Source of the DNA: Rugamonas brunnea
Lineage (GTDB): Bacteria; Pseudomonadota; Gammaproteobacteria; Burkholderiales; Burkholderiaceae_D
Direction of reading: 5' to 3'
DNA length: 64,000 nt
Assembly (NCBI RefSeq): GCF_014042345.1
Contig: NZ_JACEZT010000003.1
Coordinates: 62,001-126,000, forward strand
Under the pieces are notes generated by a model that searched no databases, was not told the DNA's origin, and saw only the letters and a list, made by a program, of their open reading frames with translations. Below, piece after piece: positions 36,678 through 46,325 of the stretch (position 1 is the first letter of the stretch; each line of letters begins with the position of its first letter). Position numbers and translations under genes: made by a program.

Positions 36678-37493
36678 GTGGCAAGAATTATTGTTGTAAC
36701 GTCCGGTAAGGGCGGTGTCGGTAAGACGACTTCCAGCGCCAGCTTCTCCACGGGGCTGGCCCAGCGCGGCCACAAGACGGCCGTGATCGACTTCGACGTC
36801 GGCCTGCGTAACCTGGACCTGATCATGGGCTGCGAACGGCGCGTGGTCTACGACCTGATCAACGTGATCAACCAGGAAGCGTCGCTGACCCAGGCCCTGA
36901 TCAAGGACAAGCACTGCGACAACCTGTTCATCCTGCCCGCGTCGCAAACGCGCGACAAGGATGCGCTGTCGGAAGACGGCGTGGAACGCGTGCTCAACGA
37001 GCTCATCAACATGGGCTTCGAGTACATCATCTGCGATTCGCCGGCCGGCATCGAGCACGGCGCGCTGATGGCGCTGACCTTCGCCGACGAGGCCATCATC
37101 GTCACCAACCCGGAAGTGTCGTCCGTGCGCGATTCGGACCGCATCCTGGGCATCCTCCAGGCCAAGTCGCGCCGCGCCCAGACGGGCGGCGAGCCGGTCA
37201 AGGAACACCTGTTGATCACGCGCTATTCACCGAAACGGGTGGAGGCGGACGAGATGCTGTCGCACGAGGACGTGCAGGAAATCCTGCGCATCCCCCTGAT
37301 CGGCATCATTCCAGAGTCGGAGTCGGTGCTGCACGCGTCCAACCAGGGCAACCCGGCCATCCACTTCAAGGGCACGGACGTGGCGGAAGCTTACGAAGAC
37401 GTGGTGTCGCGCTTCCTCGGCCAGCAGATGCCGCTGCGTTTCACCACCTACGAAAAGCCCGGCCTGCTGCAGCGCATTTTTGGGGGCAAGTGA
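36678..37493 (+). CDS. minD: septum site-determining ATPase MinD
   Basis: Membrane-associated ATPase that recruits MinC and, with MinE, oscillates between poles. 271 residues, with deviant Walker [10 protein letters not shown], switch region [15 protein letters not shown], the [11 protein letters not shown] motif and a C-terminal amphipathic helix ([10 protein letters not shown]) that binds membrane. GTG start at 36678 with AAAAGG 8 bp upstream. One base separates its stop from minE. Confidence 0.96.
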   Translation: MARIIVVTSGKGGVGKTTSSASFSTGLAQRGHKTAVIDFDVGLRNLDLIMGCERRVVYDLINVINQEASLTQALIKDKHCDNLFILPASQTRDKDALSEDGVERVLNELINMGFEYIICDSPAGIEHGALMALTFADEAIIVTNPEVSSVRDSDRILGILQAKSRRAQTGGEPVKEHLLITRYSPKRVEADEMLSHEDVQEILRIPLIGIIPESESVLHASNQGNPAIHFKGTDVAEAYEDVVSRFLGQQMPLRFTTYEKPGLLQRIFGGK

Positions 37494-37494
37494 C

Positions 37495-37746
37495 ATGGCT
37501 CTGCTTTCCTTCCTGTTCCCGTCCAAACCCAAGACCGCGTCAGCGGCCAAGGAACGGTTGCAGATCATCATCGCGCGCGAGCGCAACGGCCGCGGCGGGC
37601 CCGACTTCCTGCCGGCCCTGCACCGGGAACTGATCGAGGTGATCTCCAAGTACACCAAGGTCAACGCCGACGACATCAAGATCTCGCTGGACCGCCAGGG
37701 CAACCTGGAGGTGCTGGACGTGAACGTGGTGCTGCCGGACGCTTAA
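37495..37746 (+). CDS. minE: cell division topological specificity factor MinE
   Basis: Stimulates MinD ATPase and confines MinC-MinD to the poles. 83 residues, normal for the family: the N-terminal anti-MinCD helix ([10 protein letters not shown]) and [11 protein letters not shown], then the C-terminal dimerisation domain ([25 protein letters not shown]). ATG lies one base after the minD stop; translational coupling is likely. Last gene of minCDE. Confidence 0.96.
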   Translation: MALLSFLFPSKPKTASAAKERLQIIIARERNGRGGPDFLPALHRELIEVISKYTKVNADDIKISLDRQGNLEVLDVNVVLPDA

Positions 37747-37761
37747 TTCCCTAGGCTGTCC

Positions 37762-38274
37762 TCAGTTGGCGGCCGCCATGCGGCCCGCCAGCAGTTGCTG
37801 CGCCACCTCGGCGCACGCTTCCACGTGCTGGTAGCCGAGCTGGCGGAATACGGCGAAGCCGATCGCGGCCGACGCCAGCTGGCCGGCGATCGGCACCAGC
37901 TTGCCCGCCTGGCGCGCCAGCAGCTTGCCGCCGCTGCGCCGCAGCAGCGCCGTCACCAGGTCGCGCGTGACAATTTTTCCCACTAGCATGCCTCCGGCGC
38001 CCATGGCCGCCTCGTAGGCCAGCATGCGCCATTGCGGCTGCAGCCGGGCGATCTGGTCGGCGCTCAGGCCGAATTCCTGGTTGACGTCCTCGATCAGCAA
38101 CGCGAACAGGCGCAAGTCCGACACCACGTCCACGCCCGGAATCGGCACCGCCGCCATGCCGGCCGACCACACGGCGCGCCGCCGCACCAGGCGCCGGCAA
38201 CGCTCGCGCACGGCGGCGATGTCGCGCGCCGAACCGGGCACCAGCACCCATTCCGACTCAATGTTGCCCGCCAT
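37762..38274 (-). CDS. hypothetical protein, DUF697/YcjF-like region
   Basis: A 170-residue protein with a basic N-terminal part (AAVRERCRRLVRRRAVWSAG) and the phrase MAAVPIPGVDVVSDLRLFALLIEDVNQEFGLS, which resembles DUF697 (YcjF) proteins. Two further hydrophobic helices (about 88-105 and 120-145) suggest membrane association. It is convergent with minE, 15 bp apart. The family call is a pattern match; role unknown. Confidence 0.68.
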   Translation of the reverse strand: MAGNIESEWVLVPGSARDIAAVRERCRRLVRRRAVWSAGMAAVPIPGVDVVSDLRLFALLIEDVNQEFGLSADQIARLQPQWRMLAYEAAMGAGGMLVGKIVTRDLVTALLRRSGGKLLARQAGKLVPIAGQLASAAIGFAVFRQLGYQHVEACAEVAQQLLAGRMAAAN

Positions 38275-38514
38275 TACGTCCTCCTCCAGGCTTGCTTCCC
38301 GTCATCTTGCGTATTGAAATCAGGGTGATGTAAGTGTACCGTGTAATCGTGCAGGAGACGCACGGACTGAAAATAGTTATATCCAATCGGAAATATTTAG
38401 CTTTTTTACTAACTATTTTTGTAAATCTCTGTTATATTCAATGTGACTTCTCCTTAACATTCAAGGACGGGCGGCGCATGCCGACGCCACCGGCCAGACA
38501 CGCCCTGCACAACC
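38275..38514. other. AT-rich region upstream of an orphan response regulator
   Basis: About 240 bp, the most AT-rich stretch in the window (38330-38460). It holds TATATT-like words near 38433 that could be a -10 box. No repeat or convincing small gene is seen. Confidence 0.5.
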
Positions 38515-39204
38515 ATGAGAATCGCCGTACTTGACAACGACCGCAGCCAGGCCGATCTGATCTGCCAGGTTCTCACTTCCGCCGGTCATGCCTGCCACAG
38601 TTTCCAGACCAGCCGCGAGCTGCTCAACCACGTGCGCAAGGACAGTTACGACATGCTCATCATGGACTGGCAGGTGGCCGACCTCAGCGGCACCGAGGTC
38701 ATGCGGCGCGCCCGCGAAAAGCTGCCCGACAACGCCCCCGTGCTGTTCCTCACCACTACCTCGGGCGAGGACGACATCGTGGCCGGCCTGGCCGCCGGCG
38801 CCGACGACTACATGATCAAGCCGCTGCGGCGCAGCGAGCTGGTGGCCCGGGTGCAGGCGCTGCTGCGGCGCGCCTACCCGTCCCAGAACGGCGCCGAGCA
38901 GTTGCAATTCGGACAATACACGTTCGAAACCCGCCCCGGCCGCCTGCTCAAGGATGGCATCGTGCTGGACGTCACGCACAAGGAGTTCTACCTCGCGTTG
39001 TTATTTTTCCGCAACATCGGCCGCCCGCTGTCGCGCGCCTACATCCACGAGGCGGTCTGGATACGCGAGACCGACGTGCCCTCGCGCACCATGGACACCC
39101 ACGTCTCGCGCGTGCGCAACAAGCTGCAGCTGAAGCCGGAAAACGGCTACCGGCTGGTGCCCGTGTACAGCTATGGTTACCGGCTGGAAAAACTTGGCGC
39201 CTGA
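38515..39204 (+). CDS. OmpR-family response regulator without adjacent kinase
   Basis: Two-domain regulator of 229 residues. The receiver (1-118) has Asp7/Asp9 in VLDND, phospho-acceptor Asp51 in LIMDWQ, Thr81 and Lys102 in YMIKPL. The C-terminal winged helix (about 130-228) ends with SRTMDTHVSRVRNKLQLKPENGYRLVPVYSYGYRLE. The recognition helix is intact. No histidine kinase is beside it, so its partner is elsewhere. The AT-rich upstream region may be a transferred or highly regulated promoter. Targets are unknown. Confidence 0.88.
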   Translation: MRIAVLDNDRSQADLICQVLTSAGHACHSFQTSRELLNHVRKDSYDMLIMDWQVADLSGTEVMRRAREKLPDNAPVLFLTTTSGEDDIVAGLAAGADDYMIKPLRRSELVARVQALLRRAYPSQNGAEQLQFGQYTFETRPGRLLKDGIVLDVTHKEFYLALLFFRNIGRPLSRAYIHEAVWIRETDVPSRTMDTHVSRVRNKLQLKPENGYRLVPVYSYGYRLEKLGA

Positions 39205-39312
39205 CGCGGCACGCCGCCCGGCGCCCCGCCCGCCCGGCTAGCCTATAGTGCGTAGATCAAGCTCGTTCGGATGACGGGGGCGCGCCCCGGGCAGAATACG
39301 GACACAACACGC

Positions 39313-39318
39313 TATAAT
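39313..39318 (+). promoter_or_regulatory. -10 box of hemA
   Basis: A perfect TATAAT lies 31 bp before the chosen hemA start and overlaps an earlier in-frame ATG (39317). No good -35 is visible. If used, transcription starts near 39325 and excludes the longer reading frame. Confidence 0.5.
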
Positions 39319-39349
39319 GTCGGCTAACAACCAATCGTCCCGCTCCGAA

Positions 39350-40624
39350 ATGCAACTGCTTGCCGTCGGCCTCAACCACAACACCGCGCCGGTCGCCTTG
39401 CGCGAACGGCTGGCGTTCGCGCCCGACCAGTTGGGGCAGGCAGTGGTGGCGGCGCGCGCGTGGTTCGACCGCCTCGCGCCCAGCGGCACGGACGAGGCGG
39501 CCATCCTGTCGACCTGCAACCGCACCGAACTGTACGCGGCCAGCCCGGCCCCCAATCCGCTCGACGCGGGCGCCCACTTCCTGGCCGACTTCCACCAGCT
39601 CAACTACAGCGAACTGCGGCCGCACCTGTACATGCTGCCCCAGCACGACGCCGTGCGCCACACGTTCCGGGTCGCCTCCGGGCTGGACTCGATGGTGCTG
39701 GGCGAAACCCAGATCCTGGGCCAGATCAAGGACGCCATCCGCACGGCCGACGAGGCCGGCGGCCTGGGCACCTATCTGCACCAGTTGTTCCAGCGCAGTT
39801 TTTCCGTCGCCAAGGAAGTGCGCAGCACCACCGAGATCGGCGCCCACAGCGTGTCGATGGCGGCCGCCGCCGTGCGGCTGTCGCAGCGCATCTTCGACAA
39901 GGTGGCCGAGCAGCACGTGCTGTTCATCGGCGCCGGCGAGATGATCGAACTGTGCGCCACCCACTTCGCGGCCCAGAACCCGAAAAGCATCACCATCGCC
40001 AACCGCACGCTGGAACGCGGCGAAGTGCTGGCCCACCGCTTCGGCGGCAAGGCGATCCGGCTGGCCGAACTGCCCGACAAGCTGCACCAGTACGACATCA
40101 TCATTTCCTGCACCGCCTCCTCGCTGCCGCTGATCGGGCTGGGGTTGGTGGAGCGGGCCATCAAGGCGCGCCGCCACAAGCCCATCTTCATGGTCGACCT
40201 GGCCGTGCCGCGCGACATCGAACCGGAAGTGGCGCGCCTGAACGACGTGTTCCTGTACACGGTGGACGATTTGGGCAAGGTGGTGCAGACCGGCCTGGAA
40301 AACCGCCAGGCGGCCGTGGCCCAGGCCGAGGCCATCATCGAGACCCGGGTCCAGTCCTTCATGCACTGGATCGACGACCGCGCCGTCGTGCCCGTGATCC
40401 AGAGCCTGCATGAAAGCGGCGAAGCGCTGCGCCAGCTGGAACTGGAACGGGCGCGCAAGATGCTGGCCAAGGGCGAGGATATCGACGCCGTGCTCGAAGC
40501 CCTGTCCAAGGGCCTGACGGCCAAATTCATGCACGGGCCGCAGCAGGCGCTGCACCGCGCCCAGGGCGACGAGCGGGCCCAGCTCGCCACGCTGCTGCCC
40601 CAGCTGTTCCGCGGCCGCCGTTAG
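39350..40624 (+). CDS. hemA: glutamyl-tRNA reductase
   Basis: First committed step of C5-pathway haem synthesis: reduces glutamyl-tRNA to glutamate-1-semialdehyde with NADPH. 424 residues from [15 protein letters not shown], the usual start. Catalytic Cys56 is in [26 protein letters not shown] and the NADPH-binding [15 protein letters not shown] are present; the dimerisation helices close the protein. The upstream ATG at 39317 overlaps a TATAAT box and adds non-conserved residues. prfA follows 90 bp downstream, an arrangement common in proteobacteria. Confidence 0.95.
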   Translation: MQLLAVGLNHNTAPVALRERLAFAPDQLGQAVVAARAWFDRLAPSGTDEAAILSTCNRTELYAASPAPNPLDAGAHFLADFHQLNYSELRPHLYMLPQHDAVRHTFRVASGLDSMVLGETQILGQIKDAIRTADEAGGLGTYLHQLFQRSFSVAKEVRSTTEIGAHSVSMAAAAVRLSQRIFDKVAEQHVLFIGAGEMIELCATHFAAQNPKSITIANRTLERGEVLAHRFGGKAIRLAELPDKLHQYDIIISCTASSLPLIGLGLVERAIKARRHKPIFMVDLAVPRDIEPEVARLNDVFLYTVDDLGKVVQTGLENRQAAVAQAEAIIETRVQSFMHWIDDRAVVPVIQSLHESGEALRQLELERARKMLAKGEDIDAVLEALSKGLTAKFMHGPQQALHRAQGDERAQLATLLPQLFRGRR

Positions 40625-40714
40625 CGTTCCCGCCGCAGCATCCCGTCCGGCCCGCGGGCCGCGACCGCCCGGCCCCGCGCCGGTCCCTCCCCGATCACTT
40701 AAGACATACACGCT

Positions 40715-41791
40715 ATGAAACCATCAATGCTGGCCAAGCTGGACCAACTGGCCAACCGCCTGGCCGAACTCGACGAACTGCTGATGTCCGAAGGCGCCAC
40801 GGCCAACATGGACAGCTACCGCAAGATGACGCGCGAACACGCCGAGCTGGGCCCGCTGGTGGCGCTGTACCACGATTACCAGCAAGCCAACGGCGACATC
40901 GCGGCGGCCCAGGAAATGCTGGCCGATCCCGACATGAAGGAGTTCGCCCAGGACGAGATCGAGGCGGCCAAGGGACGCATGGCAGCGCTGGAACTGGAGC
41001 TGCAGAAGATGCTGCTGCCCAAGGACGCCAACGACGAGCGCAACATCTTCCTGGAGATCCGCGCCGGCACCGGCGGCGACGAATCGGCCCTGTTCGCCGG
41101 CGACCTGCTGCGCATGTACACCCGCTTCGCCGAGCGCAACCGCTGGCAGGTGGAGATGGTGTCCGAGTCGCCGTCCGACCTGGGCGGCTACCGCGAAGTG
41201 ATCGTGCGCCTGATCGGCCATGGCGTGTATTCCAAGCTCAAGTTCGAATCGGGCGGCCACCGCGTGCAGCGCGTGCCGGCCACGGAAACCCAGGGCCGCA
41301 TCCACACCTCAGCCTGCACGGTGGCCGTGATGCCGGAGGCCGACGAGGTCGAGGACGTCAACATCAACCCGGCCGATCTGCGCATCGACACCTTCCGCGC
41401 CTCGGGCGCCGGCGGCCAGCACATCAACAAAACGGATTCGGCCGTGCGACTGACCCACCTGCCGACCGGCATCGTGGTCGAATGCCAGGACGACCGCAGC
41501 CAGCACAAGAACAAGGCCCAGGCCATGAAGGTGCTGGCGGCCCGCATCAAGGACGTGCAGCTGCGCGAGCAGCAATCGAAGGAGGCGGCCACGCGCAAGA
41601 GCCTGATCGGTTCGGGCGACCGCAGCGAGCGCATCCGCACCTACAACTACCCGCAGGGCCGCATGACGGACCACCGCATCAACCTCACGCTGTACAAGCT
41701 GGACTTCATCATGGACGGCGACCTGACGGAGCTGACCAACGCCCTGGCCGCCGAGCACCAGGCCGAGCAGCTGGCGGCGCTCGGCGAATAA
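40715..41791 (+). CDS. prfA: peptide chain release factor 1
   Basis: Ends translation at UAA and UAG. 358 residues, with the peptide-anticodon region near [14 protein letters not shown], and the GGQ motif in [16 protein letters not shown] that triggers peptide release and is methylated by PrmC. prmC lies two genes downstream, with dsbB between. The start ATG is unambiguous. A short hairpin and a GGGGTTTAACCCC palindrome follow the stop. Confidence 0.96.
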   Translation: MKPSMLAKLDQLANRLAELDELLMSEGATANMDSYRKMTREHAELGPLVALYHDYQQANGDIAAAQEMLADPDMKEFAQDEIEAAKGRMAALELELQKMLLPKDANDERNIFLEIRAGTGGDESALFAGDLLRMYTRFAERNRWQVEMVSESPSDLGGYREVIVRLIGHGVYSKLKFESGGHRVQRVPATETQGRIHTSACTVAVMPEADEVEDVNINPADLRIDTFRASGAGGQHINKTDSAVRLTHLPTGIVVECQDDRSQHKNKAQAMKVLAARIKDVQLREQQSKEAATRKSLIGSGDRSERIRTYNYPQGRMTDHRINLTLYKLDFIMDGDLTELTNALAAEHQAEQLAALGE

Positions 41792-41888
41792 GGCCGGAGG
41801 CCCGTCTCCGGGGTTTAACCCCACGCTAAGATTGAAACAACAACTTGTGCGAGAATGGCCCGCACATCGCTTTTGACCGGATTTCCCC

Positions 41889-42362
41889 ATGACATCAACC
41901 CGCAACCTGCTGCTGTCCATCGCCATCGCCTGCTTCGGCCTGATCGGGGTCGCGCTCTACCTGCAACACGGACTGGACATGCTGCCCTGCCCGCTGTGCG
42001 TGATCCAGCGCTACCTGTTCCTGGGCGTCGCCTTCAGCTGCCTGCTGGGCGCGTGGTCCGGCAAGCCCGTGCTGGGCGCCGGCCTGGGCTTGGCCAGCGC
42101 GCTGGGCGGCATGGGCGTGGCCGGCAAGCACCTGTGGGTGCTGGCCCACCCCGGCCTGTCGTGCGGCATCGATCCGATGGAAACGGCGCTCAACAAGATT
42201 TTCCTGGCCGAGTACCTGCCCTCCATCTTCCGCGCCGACGGCCTGTGCGAGGACGCGCTGGCGCCATGGTTCGGCCTGTCCATCCCGCAGTGGTCGTTCC
42301 TGTGGTTCGGCCTGTTCGCGATTGCGCTGGGCTGGCTGCTGATCCGCCGCCGCCGCGCATGA
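41889..42362 (+). CDS. dsbB: disulfide bond formation protein B
   Basis: Inner-membrane quinone reductase that reoxidises DsbA. 157 residues with four membrane segments and both redox pairs: Cys34/Cys37 in MLPCPLC and Cys92/Cys120 in the periplasmic loop. Its stop overlaps the prmC start by four bases (ATGA), so the two are translationally coupled. Placement between prfA and prmC splits the usual prfA-prmC pair. No dsbA is nearby. Confidence 0.93.
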   Translation: MTSTRNLLLSIAIACFGLIGVALYLQHGLDMLPCPLCVIQRYLFLGVAFSCLLGAWSGKPVLGAGLGLASALGGMGVAGKHLWVLAHPGLSCGIDPMETALNKIFLAEYLPSIFRADGLCEDALAPWFGLSIPQWSFLWFGLFAIALGWLLIRRRRA

Positions 42363-43249
42363 GCACGGCCCCCAACCAGGCCGAGAATCAGGCCGGGAAT
42401 CAGGTCGAGATTCGGCCCGAGGTTCAGGCCGCGATCCGCACCGGCGTGACACTAGCCGAGCTGCAGCGCCTGCCGCTACTGGACGCCGTCGACCGCCGCA
42501 TCCTGCTGTGCCACGCGCTGGGCCTGTCGCGCGTGGGCCTGATCACGCAATCGGAGCGGGCCCTGACGCAAGACGAGGCGCAACGGCTGGCCGCGCTGGT
42601 GCAGCGCCGCCTCGATGGCGAGCCGGTGGCCTACCTGATCGGCCAGCGTGAATTCTTCGGCCTACCATTCGAAGTGAGCCCAGCCGTGCTGATTCCCCGG
42701 CCGGAAACGGAATTATTGGTGGAACTGACGCTGGAACGCTTGCCCCCGCAGGGCAGCGTACTCGACATGGGCACCGGCAGCGGCGCCATCGCCGTCGCGC
42801 TGGCCCACAGCCGGCCCGACGCGGCCGTCATGGCGCTCGACGTGTCGGCCGACGCGCTGGCCGTGGCGCGCCGCAACGCCAGCGCCAACGGCGCCCGCGT
42901 CACCTTCCTGCAAAGCGACTGGTATGGCGCGCTGGCGCACGAACGCTACGATCTGATCGTCTCCAACCCGCCCTACATCGCCAGCGGCGACCGCCACCTG
43001 GGCGAGGGCGATTTGCGCTTCGAACCGGCCGGCGCGCTGACCGACCACGCCGATGGCCTGTCGGCGCTGCGCACCATCGTGGCCGGCGCCGCGCGCCATC
43101 TGGCGCCGCAAGGCTGGCTGCTGATGGAGCACGGCTACGACCAGTCCTCGGCCGTGCAACAATTGTTGAGTGCTCAAGGATATAGCGACGTGCAAAGCTG
43201 GGCCGACCTGGCCGGCATCGCGCGCGTCACGGGCGGGCGCGCGCCGTGA
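42359..43249 (+). CDS. prmC: peptide chain release factor N5-glutamine methyltransferase
   Basis: Methylates the glutamine of the GGQ motif in release factors. 296 residues, with an N-terminal helical domain and a Rossmann methyltransferase domain: SAM-binding LDMGTGSGAIAVALAH and the catalytic IVSNPPYIA. The first 25 residues (APNQAENQAGNQVEIRPEVQ) are a degenerate repeat not usual in the family. Starts inside the dsbB stop (ATGA overlap). Confidence 0.93.
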   Translation: MSTAPNQAENQAGNQVEIRPEVQAAIRTGVTLAELQRLPLLDAVDRRILLCHALGLSRVGLITQSERALTQDEAQRLAALVQRRLDGEPVAYLIGQREFFGLPFEVSPAVLIPRPETELLVELTLERLPPQGSVLDMGTGSGAIAVALAHSRPDAAVMALDVSADALAVARRNASANGARVTFLQSDWYGALAHERYDLIVSNPPYIASGDRHLGEGDLRFEPAGALTDHADGLSALRTIVAGAARHLAPQGWLLMEHGYDQSSAVQQLLSAQGYSDVQSWADLAGIARVTGGRAP

Positions 43250-43443
43250 GCCCGGCCATGCGCCGTTAAGAACGCGCCGGCGGCGCTTTGATAAAATAAA
43301 CACCGATCTTTGCAGTGCTGGCGGTGCGGCGTACCGCTCCCGATCAAGGGTGCGCCAACCGCTTTTGACGGTCCCCGGCGCGGTTTGCCGTTTTCGGTTA
43401 CTCTCGCACCCATCATTGTGTGCTGCACGAAAGGAAGATCCAA

Positions 43444-45042
43444 TTGTCCAATCTCTTGACACGCCGCCTGGCCCTGCTGGGACAGGACACGCACCGCGCG
43501 GTGCTGACCGGCCTGCGCGGCATCGAACGGGAAACGCTGCGCGTGGACGCCACCGGTCACCTGGCCAGCACGCCCCATCCGGCGGCGCTGGGCTCGGCCC
43601 TCACGCACCCGCAGATCACGACGGATTACGCCGAAACGCTGCTCGAATTCATCACGCCGGCCGAAGCCGACATCGCCACCACGCTCGTCAAGCTGGATGG
43701 CATCCACCGCTACGCCTACAGCAAGCTGGGCAACGAACTGCTGTGGAGCGAATCGATGCCGTGCCAGTTGCCGGCCGAGGAAGACATCGCCATCGCCTGG
43801 TATGGCAGCTCCAACATGGGCATGCTCAAGCACGTGTACCGGCGCGGCCTGGCGCTGCGCTACGGCAAGGCCATGCAATGCATCGCCGGCATCCACTACA
43901 ACTACTCGCTGAGCGAAGACCTGTGGCGCGTGCTGGCCGGGCATGAGGGCAAGCCGGCGCGCCAGTCCGCCATGGCCTACCAGTCGGAAGCCTACCTGGC
44001 CACGATCCGCAACTTCCGCCGCTACAGCTGGCTGTTGATGTATCTGTTCGGCGCCTCGCCCGCGCTGTCGAGCAGCTTCCTGCGCGGCCGCCCGCACAAG
44101 CTCGAACGCCTGTCGGACGACACGCTGTACCTGCCCTATGCCACCAGCCTGCGCATGAGCGACCTCGGTTACCAGAACGACGCCCAGTCCGGCCTCTCGC
44201 CGCGCGAGAACTGCCTCGACAGCTACGTGGCCGCGCTGACCAAGGCCGTCAACCAGCCGTATGAGCCGTATGCCAAGCTGGGCACCAAGCAGAACGGCCA
44301 GTGGGTGCAGCTGAGCACCAACGTGCTGCAGATCGAAAACGAGTACTACGCCACCATCCGTCCCAAGCGCGTGATCCGCACGGGCGAGCGGCCGATCCAG
44401 GCGCTGTGCTCGCGCGGCGTGCAATACATCGAAGTGCGTTGCATGGACGTGGACCCGTTCGAACCGGTGGGCATCAGCCTGCCGACCGGCCGTTTCCTCG
44501 ACACCTTCCTGCTGTTCTGCGCGCTCGAAGAAAGCGGCCCGATCTCGGAACAGGATGGCGCGCGCTACACGGACAACTTCGCGCGCACCGTCAAGGAAGG
44601 CCGCCGTCCCGGCCTCATGCTCAACAACAGCGAAGGCGAGATCAGCCTGCAGCAATGGGGCCGGCAGATGCTGGAACGGCTGGCGCCCGTGGCCGCCCTG
44701 CTCGACCGGCACCACGGCGGCGGCGAGCACGCGGCCGCGCTGGCCGACGCGGCCCGCAAGCTCGATGACCCGGACCTGACGCCGTCGGCGCGCGTGCTGG
44801 CCGCGCTGCGCGAGCACGGCGGCTCGTTCGGCGCGTTCGGCCTGGCGCAAAGCCAGAAGCACGCGGCCTACTTCCGCAGCCACGCGCCGTCGGCGGCCGA
44901 GGCGGCGTATTTCGACCAGCTGGCCACCGCCTCGCTGGCCGAGCAGGCCGAGATGGAGCGCACCTCGACCGGGAATTTCGATGACTACGTGGCGGCCTAC
45001 CGCGCCAGCAACCTGTGCCACTCCACGCCGGACTGCGACTGA
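43444..45042 (+). CDS. gshA: glutamate-cysteine ligase, proteobacterial type
   Basis: Makes gamma-glutamylcysteine, the first and limiting step of glutathione synthesis. 532 residues from the TTG at 43444, close to the enterobacterial length. [26 protein letters not shown] and [13 protein letters not shown] are signature segments of this class. TTG is preferred since AAGGAAG lies 7 bp upstream; a GTG at 43420 lies before that site. A 194-bp gap separates it from prmC, with a TAAAAT word near 43292. The next gene starts 4 bp after its stop. Confidence 0.93.
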   Translation: MSNLLTRRLALLGQDTHRAVLTGLRGIERETLRVDATGHLASTPHPAALGSALTHPQITTDYAETLLEFITPAEADIATTLVKLDGIHRYAYSKLGNELLWSESMPCQLPAEEDIAIAWYGSSNMGMLKHVYRRGLALRYGKAMQCIAGIHYNYSLSEDLWRVLAGHEGKPARQSAMAYQSEAYLATIRNFRRYSWLLMYLFGASPALSSSFLRGRPHKLERLSDDTLYLPYATSLRMSDLGYQNDAQSGLSPRENCLDSYVAALTKAVNQPYEPYAKLGTKQNGQWVQLSTNVLQIENEYYATIRPKRVIRTGERPIQALCSRGVQYIEVRCMDVDPFEPVGISLPTGRFLDTFLLFCALEESGPISEQDGARYTDNFARTVKEGRRPGLMLNNSEGEISLQQWGRQMLERLAPVAALLDRHHGGGEHAAALADAARKLDDPDLTPSARVLAALREHGGSFGAFGLAQSQKHAAYFRSHAPSAAEAAYFDQLATASLAEQAEMERTSTGNFDDYVAAYRASNLCHSTPDCD

Positions 45043-45046
45043 CGCC

Positions 45047-46090
45047 TTGCTGACCTTCTACAACGAACAGCATAGCCAGCACCAGGGGCGCGACCGATCG
45101 GTCAACGGCCAGCCGGTGCCATGCGCCGAAGCGCCGCTGCGCGCCGACGCCGTGCTGGCCGAGCTGGGCCGGCGTGGCCTGGGCCGCATCGTCACGCCGC
45201 ACGGCGTACCGCTGATGTCGCTCGAACGCATCCACACGCCGCGCTACCTGCACTTCCTGCGCAACGCGTGGAGCGAATGGGTGGCGCTCGATCCTGCCAA
45301 CGCAGGCAAGGATGCGTTCCCGTCCGTGTGGCCGGTGCGCACGCTGCGCTCGGACGTGGAGCCGGATAACCTTCGTGCCAAACTGGGCCTGTATTCGATG
45401 GACAGCGGCACCCCGCTCACGGCCGGCACCTGGAGCGCGGCCAAGACCGGCGCCGATTGCGCCGTGAACGCGGCCCATGCGCTGCGCCTGGGCGAACGCA
45501 GCGCCTTCGTGCTGAGCCGCCCGCCCGGCCACCACGCGGGCGCCGACTTCTACGGCGGCTACTGCTTCCTCAACAACGCCGCGCTGGCGGCCCAGCACAT
45601 GCTCGACGATGGCGCGCGCAAGGTCGCCATCCTGGACCTCGACTACCACCACGGCAACGGTACCCAGAGCATCTTCTATCAGCGCGACGACGTGCTGTTC
45701 ATCTCGCTGCACGCCGACCCGCGCTTCGAATTCCCGTTCTACCTGGGCCACGCGGATGAACGCGGCGAAGGGCCGGGACTCGGCTACAACCTGAACCTGC
45801 CGCTGCCGGCCGGCACCACGGCCACGGCCTGGCTGGCCGCGCTGGAGACGGCCTGCATCCGCCTGGGCAGCTTCGGCGCCGACGCGCTGGTGGTCTCGCT
45901 GGGCGTGGACACCTTCGCCGGCGACCCGCTGTCGCGCTTCGCCCTGCACAGCGCCGATTACCTGCGCGTGGGCGAGCGGCTGGCCTGGCTGGGCCTGCCC
46001 ACGGCCTTCATCTTCGAGGGTGGCTACGCCGTCAAGGAACTGGGGGTGAATGTGGTCAATGTGCTGGAAGGGTTCGAGACGGCGCTGTGA
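45047..46090 (+). CDS. acetylpolyamine amidohydrolase / HDAC-family deacylase
   Basis: Zinc hydrolase of the arginase-deacetylase fold, 347 residues. The active site is complete: the His pair His162-His163 in RPPGHHAG, zinc ligands Asp199 and His201 in LDLDYHHGNGT and Asp288 in SLGVDTFAGDP, and Tyr328 in FEGGYAV. The phrase HHAGADFYGGYCFLNNAA is close to bacterial AphA enzymes, which remove acetyl groups from acetylated putrescine, cadaverine or spermidine. It begins 4 bp after gshA with a TTG (or CTG at 45050) start and no clear ribosome-binding site, suggesting coupling to gshA translation. The natural substrate is inference. Confidence 0.85.
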   Translation: MLTFYNEQHSQHQGRDRSVNGQPVPCAEAPLRADAVLAELGRRGLGRIVTPHGVPLMSLERIHTPRYLHFLRNAWSEWVALDPANAGKDAFPSVWPVRTLRSDVEPDNLRAKLGLYSMDSGTPLTAGTWSAAKTGADCAVNAAHALRLGERSAFVLSRPPGHHAGADFYGGYCFLNNAALAAQHMLDDGARKVAILDLDYHHGNGTQSIFYQRDDVLFISLHADPRFEFPFYLGHADERGEGPGLGYNLNLPLPAGTTATAWLAALETACIRLGSFGADALVVSLGVDTFAGDPLSRFALHSADYLRVGERLAWLGLPTAFIFEGGYAVKELGVNVVNVLEGFETAL

Positions 46091-46133
46091 AGAGGCCGGC
46101 GCAGGCGTGCAAAAAAAATCCAATAAAAATCGC

Positions 46134-46162
46134 TTGCTATTTGATCGTGCACGATCTATAGT
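46134..46162 (+). promoter_or_regulatory. ohr promoter with palindromic operator in the spacer
   Basis: TTGCTA (46134-46139) and TATAGT (46157-46162) are 17 bp apart. The spacer ends in a perfect 14-bp palindrome GATCGTGCACGATC (46143-46156), so a bound repressor would block the polymerase. An OhrR-type thiol sensor is the likely binder, but none is encoded in the window. Confidence 0.7.
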
Positions 46163-46168
46163 TTGGTC

Positions 46169-46270
46169 ATGGGCGATGCAGTGCAACTTAACCAGCAAGC
46201 CCTGCCGCAGTCACGCCGGCCATTCAGGCATGAACGGGATGCATGTGTCAGATGTGGCCGAATCAAATAA
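46169..46270 (+). CDS. possible leaderless leader peptide of ohr
   Basis: An ATG lies 7 bp past the TATAGT box, where transcription should start, and opens a 33-codon frame in the ohr leader. The product ends DACVRCGRIK, with a CxxC. There is no ribosome-binding site, so it would need leaderless initiation. It may be chance; codon evidence is too short to judge. Confidence 0.25.
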   Translation: MGDAVQLNQQALPQSRRPFRHERDACVRCGRIK

Positions 46271-46325
46271 GTAGCACACGATTTAATCGAACGCACTTTA
46301 ACTCTCGCTAAAAGGAACCATCATC

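Noticed and set aside
38334..38534. 66-codon frame in the AT-rich gap before the response regulator
   Set aside because: No ribosome-binding site, overlaps the regulator start, and the hydrophobic stretch follows from AT-rich composition.
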